Assembly (NCBI RefSeq): GCF_014192015.1
Contig: NZ_JACHXJ010000003.1
Coordinates: forward strand, 248,001 to 312,000
Reading direction: 5' to 3'
Source of the DNA: Paenibacillus rhizosphaerae
GTDB taxonomy: Bacteria > Bacillota > Bacilli > Paenibacillales > Paenibacillaceae
DNA: 64,000 nucleotides
A program made the translations under genes and the position numbers. The notes below the pieces were generated by a model, which saw only the letters and a list, made by a program, of their open reading frames with translations, ran no database searches and had not been told where the DNA came from. Positions 60,188 through 64,000 of the stretch are shown here, in pieces (position 1 is the stretch's first letter; every line of letters begins with the position of its first letter).

Positions 60188-60898
60188 ATGACCCTGACGC
60201 TGTATATCGTCGGCGATTCTACAGCCGCCCTAAAGGGCGCCATCGAGAAGCCCATGACCGGCTGGGGCGAATACCTGCAGCAGCACCTGGATCCGGCGAT
60301 CCGGGTAGACAACCGGGCGATCAACGGGCGTAGCACCCGCTCTTTTATCGCCGAGGGCCGCTGGGCCGCCGTGGAGAACGACCTTCAGCCCGGCGACTAC
60401 GTGTTCATCCAGTTCGGACACAACGACCAGAAGCAGGAAGATCCTTCGCGCTTTGCAGATCCTGCTCCGGGCGGGGAATACCGCGCCAACCTGAAGCGGT
60501 TTATCGAATCGGCCCGCTCCCGCGGCACAACTCCCGTGCTGCTGACTTCCGTCAGCCGCCGCCGTTTTACGGCGGAGGGACGGCCGGATCCCGACGCTCT
60601 TGGCCCCTACCCCGAGGCGATGCGCGAAACCGCGCGGGAAGCCGGTGCGCCGCTGCTCGACCTGTTCGCGGCTTCCCAGCAGCTGTACCTCCGGATGGGC
60701 CAGGAGGAGTCGAAGCATCTGTTTATGCATCTGCCCGCCGGGTCCCATCCCAATTATCCCGATGGGATCGCCGACGACACGCACTTCTCGGATCGGGGTG
60801 CCCGGGAAATCGCCGGTCTCGCGGCGGAAGCGATCCGGCAGTGTGAAGCGCTGCCCGGACTGCACCCGCTGCTGCGCAACCTTGCCCCGACAAGCTGA
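60188..60898 (+). CDS. SGNH-family rhamnogalacturonan acetylesterase-like protein
   Basis: 236 residues from ATG 60188 after GGGAGG. Block I LYIVGDSTAA (Ser near residue 10), block II INGRSTRSF, block III FGHNDQKQED and block V DDTHFSDRGA with Asp/His. These match CE12 rhamnogalacturonan acetylesterases (YesT/RgaE). No signal peptide, so a cytoplasmic enzyme that deacetylates imported fragments. Last gene of the uxa transcript, 94 bases after uxaC, followed by a terminator. Confidence 0.9.
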   Translation: MTLTLYIVGDSTAALKGAIEKPMTGWGEYLQQHLDPAIRVDNRAINGRSTRSFIAEGRWAAVENDLQPGDYVFIQFGHNDQKQEDPSRFADPAPGGEYRANLKRFIESARSRGTTPVLLTSVSRRRFTAEGRPDPDALGPYPEAMRETAREAGAPLLDLFAASQQLYLRMGQEESKHLFMHLPAGSHPNYPDGIADDTHFSDRGAREIAGLAAEAIRQCEALPGLHPLLRNLAPTS

Positions 60899-60957
60899 TG
60901 CGATGATGGTCTTCCTGGAATGGCTTTCGGCTTCATTCCGCTTCCGCTAATAGACGC

Positions 60958-61000
60958 AAAAAATCCTCCGGGCCCCGTAGGGCTCGGAGGATTTTTCTTT
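60958..61000. terminator. Bidirectional terminator after the acetylesterase
   Basis: AAATCCTCCG (60961-60970) pairs with CGGAGGATTT (60984-60993) and the loop adds GGCCC/GGGCT pairs; A run before, T run after. Also serves the convergent MFS gene. Confidence 0.9.
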
Positions 61001-61047
61001 GTAATATCCCGGTATTTATTTTATATAACATCTAACTTATTTCTGAA

Positions 61048-62256
61048 TTAACGGACCGATCTGGAATCCAGCTCATACTGCGTTTCCCGGGACTTGAAGG
61101 ATAGCAGAAATCCGAACACCAGCACGATGCTGGCGAGAACGTACGGATAATTCACATTCATATCAAACAGCGCCCCCGCAATGATCGGGCCGATGATGTT
61201 GCCCAGGCTCGTAAACGCCGAGTTCAGTCCCGCCACATAGCCCTGCTCCTCATTGGCAAACTTGGACATTTGCGTCCCGATGGCCGGGCGCAAAATATCC
61301 ATCGCGAGAAACAGAACGAAGGTCACGGCGACCATAAGCCAGAAGGTATGCACAAGCAGCGTAAAAATAATAAAGAGGATCGACACGAAAATGCTGAGCG
61401 TGATGACTCTTTTCTCTCCGAACCGGTTAATGATCCAGCCAAAGATGGTCACTTGCACAACCGCCCCGCAGATCGAGCCGAACGTAATGATAAAAGCGAT
61501 ATCCTTAGGCGTAAAGCCGAATTTATGATCGACAAACAGGCCAAACACCGTCTCGAAATTGGCGAGTCCGAACGAAGCGACAAATACGACGATCAGACTG
61601 ATAAAATAAGGCGCCCGGTAGGCACCTGCCAGCTGGCGCAGCAATCCGGCTGGTGCCATCTTGGCATCCGGTCCGTCGCTGGTCTGCGCGGCCTTCGGCA
61701 CCTCTCTCAAGAAAATAGCGGTAACCGCCATAGCCAGCAACCCGCCGACCGCGGCAGCGTAGAAAGGAACCCGAATGCCGTATTCGGCAAGATAACCGCC
61801 GATGCCGGGACCGATGATAAAACCGGTGGTGATGGCGGCGTTGATGAAGCCCATCCCTTTCCCGCGTTCTTCCTCGCTTGTAACGTCAGCGGTATAAGCC
61901 ATGACGGCCGGCATAACCAGAGCCGCACTCACCCCGCCCAGCATTCTCGCCAGGAACAGAAAAGGCAGCGTGCTGGATGCGCCGAACATCCACTCCGACA
62001 CGGCGAACAGCAGCAGTCCGGCCAGGATAACCTTTTTGCGGCCGATAGAGTCCGACAGCCTTCCGGCGATGGGCGAAAAGACGAGCTGCGTAATGGAAAA
62101 GGCCGCGACCAGCAGGCCCAGCACACTACCGTTGATGTGCAGCAGATTCATATAACTCGGCATAATTGGAATGATAAGTCCGATGCCCGTAAAAATAATA
62201 AAGTTGTTCAGCATGAGGAGCAGAATGGCTCCCCTGTTTCTAATCAGCAGCGACAT
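61048..62256 (-). CDS. MFS multidrug exporter (TetA/NorA-like)
   Basis: 402 residues, twelve helices. Motif A AGRLSDSIGRKKVI follows helix 2, and the drug:H+ antiporter motif C-type stretch GFINAAITTGFIIGPGIGG is in helix 5, both typical of 12-helix DHA1 exporters. It follows the tetR gene at 62341 on the same strand with 84 bases between; a GAACGTTC operator copy lies in that gap. Confidence 0.9.
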   Translation of the reverse strand: MSLLIRNRGAILLLMLNNFIIFTGIGLIIPIMPSYMNLLHINGSVLGLLVAAFSITQLVFSPIAGRLSDSIGRKKVILAGLLLFAVSEWMFGASSTLPFLFLARMLGGVSAALVMPAVMAYTADVTSEEERGKGMGFINAAITTGFIIGPGIGGYLAEYGIRVPFYAAAVGGLLAMAVTAIFLREVPKAAQTSDGPDAKMAPAGLLRQLAGAYRAPYFISLIVVFVASFGLANFETVFGLFVDHKFGFTPKDIAFIITFGSICGAVVQVTIFGWIINRFGEKRVITLSIFVSILFIIFTLLVHTFWLMVAVTFVLFLAMDILRPAIGTQMSKFANEEQGYVAGLNSAFTSLGNIIGPIIAGALFDMNVNYPYVLASIVLVFGFLLSFKSRETQYELDSRSVR

Positions 62257-62289
62257 AAAAAAGCCTCCGTAAGCAATTTCAGCATGTAT

Positions 62290-62304
62290 ACTGAACGTTC
62301 GTTA
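62290..62304. promoter_or_regulatory. TetR operator before the MFS exporter
   Basis: ACTGAACGTTCGTTA contains the GAACGTTC palindrome and is repeated, inverted, at 62978-62991 before tetR. Confidence 0.7.
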
Positions 62305-62340
62305 TGTATTATGGCGTGAGATAACGAAGACCATTCTCCG

Positions 62341-62952
62341 CTATCGTTCTTTTGCTTGCTTATCCGTCGCCACTCCGTTCAAAAAGACAGTGACGGCATC
62401 CCGGTACAGCAGGGTCGTCTTCTCAGGGTTCAATCTGCGCGACAGCTGATTGGCGCCGAAAAAGATCGCCTCCAGCACGACAGCGAGGCGCTCGGCATCG
62501 CCTGGCATGAATTCGCCCCGGTCGATTCCTTCCTGCAGCAGGTTCTGATTAAACGCCAAATGCTTGACCTTCATCTCGGCCATGCGGGATTCCACTTCGG
62601 ATGTCTTTTCTTCATTATGAAAAAATTCATCGGCTGCCTTCGTGAGCGGATGATTCAAGTCGTCAGCCGCCAACTGTTCCGCCACGGCATACAGCTTCTC
62701 GGTAGTGGTCTTATACAAGTGCTCGTTTTGCTCCCAGTTCAGTTCCCATTCGCGGTCCCATTCTTCGAGCAGATGAAGAAACAAGCCTTCCTTGCTTTTG
62801 AAATGGTAATAGATGTTGCCTTTGCTGCTCCCGGTCGCGGCCACGATTTCTTCGATCGAAGTCGCTTTATAACCCTTTTGAACAAACAGCGCGCGGGCGG
62901 CTTCTGCAATCTTTCTCTTGGTCTGTTCGCTTTGCAGCTGCTTCTGGTTCAT
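62341..62952 (-). CDS. TetR-family repressor of the MFS exporter
   Basis: 203 residues from ATG 62952 (MNQKQLQSEQTKRKIAEAAR), which has GGAG eight bases upstream; GTG 62961 overlaps that site. HTH: KGYKATSIEEIVAATGSSKGNIYYHFKSKEGLF (given here only to locate residues 30-62). The C-terminal domain is QacR/TetR_C_13-like. Shared palindromes before it and before the exporter support repression of both. Confidence 0.9.
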   Translation of the reverse strand: MNQKQLQSEQTKRKIAEAARALFVQKGYKATSIEEIVAATGSSKGNIYYHFKSKEGLFLHLLEEWDREWELNWEQNEHLYKTTTEKLYAVAEQLAADDLNHPLTKAADEFFHNEEKTSEVESRMAEMKVKHLAFNQNLLQEGIDRGEFMPGDAERLAVVLEAIFFGANQLSRRLNPEKTTLLYRDAVTVFLNGVATDKQAKER

Positions 62953-62977
62953 GACGCTCACTCCAATACATATATAT

Positions 62978-62991
62978 ACCGAACGTTCAGT
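62978..62991. promoter_or_regulatory. TetR operator before tetR
   Basis: ACCGAACGTTCAGT; its complement ACTGAACGTTCGGT is nearly the site at 62290. Located 26 bases upstream of the tetR ATG. Confidence 0.7.
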
Positions 62992-63161
62992 CAGTATTGT
63001 AGCACGGTGCTATTTTTATGGCAAGGCGAGGTTTTATTTCCCTGTTAAAAAACTGTGTGCCGGTATACCTGGCGCCGGTTTGCGTAAACGGCCTGGCGGC
63101 ACAAATGGCTGCTATTCAAGCCGTTACATGATCATTTATGAAACCCTGCCATCGATGAAAG

Positions 63162-63206
63162 AAACGACCTCGATATTGGACCAGCCCCAAGTCTCGATGG
63201 TCGTTC
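63162..63206 (-). terminator. Possible terminator of the sigma factor gene
   Basis: ACGACC (63164-63169) and GGTCGT (63199-63204) could close a long hairpin with TCGA/TCGA-type inner pairs, then TTTCTTTC leftward. Weak. Confidence 0.4.
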
Positions 63207-63216
63207 CTTAGTTTCA

Positions 63217-63951
63217 TCATTGCTCCGCCCGGGATCCCGCGTTTCGCCGCGACGGTTTTTTGCTAACCCGCCCGTAGACCACCGGTTTGGGCAAATTCAC
63301 GCGGTAATCTATGATGCTGCCATACTTGTCGGTCCGGATCGTGCAGCAGCTGTTCATCAAATCCCGCACCATTTCCCGGCCCCGCTGGACTCTGGATTTG
63401 GCGCCCGAATAAGAAATGCCGAGCCGCTGGCTCAGTTCCTTCTGCGACATCCCCTTCAGTTCGGAGAGCTCGACCGCCTCCCGGTACTTATCCGGCAGAT
63501 ATGGGATGACGCCTTTCATCCCGCAGATCGCTTCCTGTGAGAAATCGTCGTCTTCCTCTTCCGCCACACTTGGCAGCTGCTCCGGCAGCTCATCCAGCCG
63601 TCTCTCCTTGCGGAAATGATCCGCCACCGCATTCCGGGCAATCTGATACAGCCAGGCCCGGAGCCGATCCGGATCCTGAAGCTCCGGCAGGTGCCGGTAA
63701 GCCTTCATGAATACCGTCTGAACGATGTCTTCGGCATCGGGATGGCGGTTCGTCCGGCGCGCGACAAAACCAGCAATAGGTTCATGGTATTGATCCCACA
63801 GCTTTTCCGGTGTGATCGCCGGACTGCAGCCGGAGGCGTTCCATGCTGCCTCATTCGTGCATGCAGCCGAGTCGGCCGTCATCACGGAATTCCCGGCTTC
63901 GTTTTCCTTTTTCGGCTCCTGCACCTTTTCCTGCGTTGGCCTTTCCTGCAT
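63217..63951 (-). CDS. ECF sigma factor, SigZ-like
   Basis: 244 residues. Region 2 is LWDQYHEPIAGFVARRTNRH with DAEDIVQTVFMKAYRHL (about 50-95) and region 4 is YLPDKYREAVELSELKGMSQ with KELSQRLGISYSGAKSRVQR (about 150-195). The tail after region 4 contains CCTIRTDKYGSIIDY, the CC...D..G.IIDY element seen in the SigZ group. An N-terminal extension of about 45 residues (TQEKVQEPKKENEAG...) and a basic C-terminus (VSKKPSRRNAGSRAEQ) are longer than usual. AGGAG precedes ATG 63951. No anti-sigma gene lies downstream; upstream is outside the window. Confidence 0.87.
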   Translation of the reverse strand: MQERPTQEKVQEPKKENEAGNSVMTADSAACTNEAAWNASGCSPAITPEKLWDQYHEPIAGFVARRTNRHPDAEDIVQTVFMKAYRHLPELQDPDRLRAWLYQIARNAVADHFRKERRLDELPEQLPSVAEEEDDDFSQEAICGMKGVIPYLPDKYREAVELSELKGMSQKELSQRLGISYSGAKSRVQRGREMVRDLMNSCCTIRTDKYGSIIDYRVNLPKPVVYGRVSKKPSRRNAGSRAEQ

Positions 63952-64000
63952 TCCAGTAGCTCCTCCCCGATTTCCCGGCTTTTTTGATATCTATCCTGCA

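Overview
The window looks like a chromosomal segment of an endospore-forming, fairly GC-rich member of the Bacillota, most likely Paenibacillus or a close relative (inference). Supporting signs are a CotF-type spore coat gene, a complete gerA-gerB-gerC germinant receptor operon, a SigZ-like ECF sigma factor, csaA, two ydaO/yuaA-type (c-di-AMP) riboswitches, YesS/LplB-type sugar uptake regulators and permeases, and strong AGGAGG ribosome binding sites with frequent GTG/TTG starts. No phage, insertion sequence or CRISPR array is visible.

Layout. 1-20 kb is a patchwork of small regulator-target units: a tRNA-Leu, a coat protein, a YtrA-type GntR/ABC exporter operon, two TipAS-type MerR regulators (one facing an MFS pump across a pair of 19-bp-spacer promoters), an HxlR regulator, a MarR regulator facing a clan GH-A-like hydrolase, a secreted propeller/Ig-like protein, an SDR, TetR, LysR and methyltransferase genes, a LysR/MFS pair, a frameshifted DinB gene and csaA. 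20.2-22.2 kb holds an alpha/beta hydrolase gene whose long leader carries two tandem c-di-AMP riboswitches, each with its own intrinsic terminator; this is the most unusual element seen. 22.9-29.2 kb is a leftward cluster of two sugar isomerase/epimerase plus Gfo/Idh/MocA dehydrogenase pairs, an AraC regulator and a translationally coupled MATE exporter. 29.4-38.4 kb has a DUF2935 protein, LysR, small membrane proteins, a two-component system, a deletion scar carrying the 3' halves of a divergent arsR/MFS pair, and several regulator-target units.

38.5-42.1 kb is the gerABC operon. 42.2-60.9 kb is a pectin/rhamnogalacturonan/galacturonate locus. A solute-binding protein and two permeases import oligosaccharides, with the two permease genes transcribed divergently. 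Enzymes without signal peptides (GH105, GH28, an alpha/beta esterase, pectin methylesterase, GH43, an SGNH acetylesterase) trim them in the cytoplasm. UxaC, UxaB and UxaA convert uronates to 2-keto-3-deoxygluconate. A membrane-anchored AraC regulator and a LacI regulator sit between, and cre/LacI-type 14-mers lie beside both permeases and upstream of lacI. 61-64 kb holds an MFS exporter with its TetR regulator (paired GAACGTTC operators) and the sigma factor.
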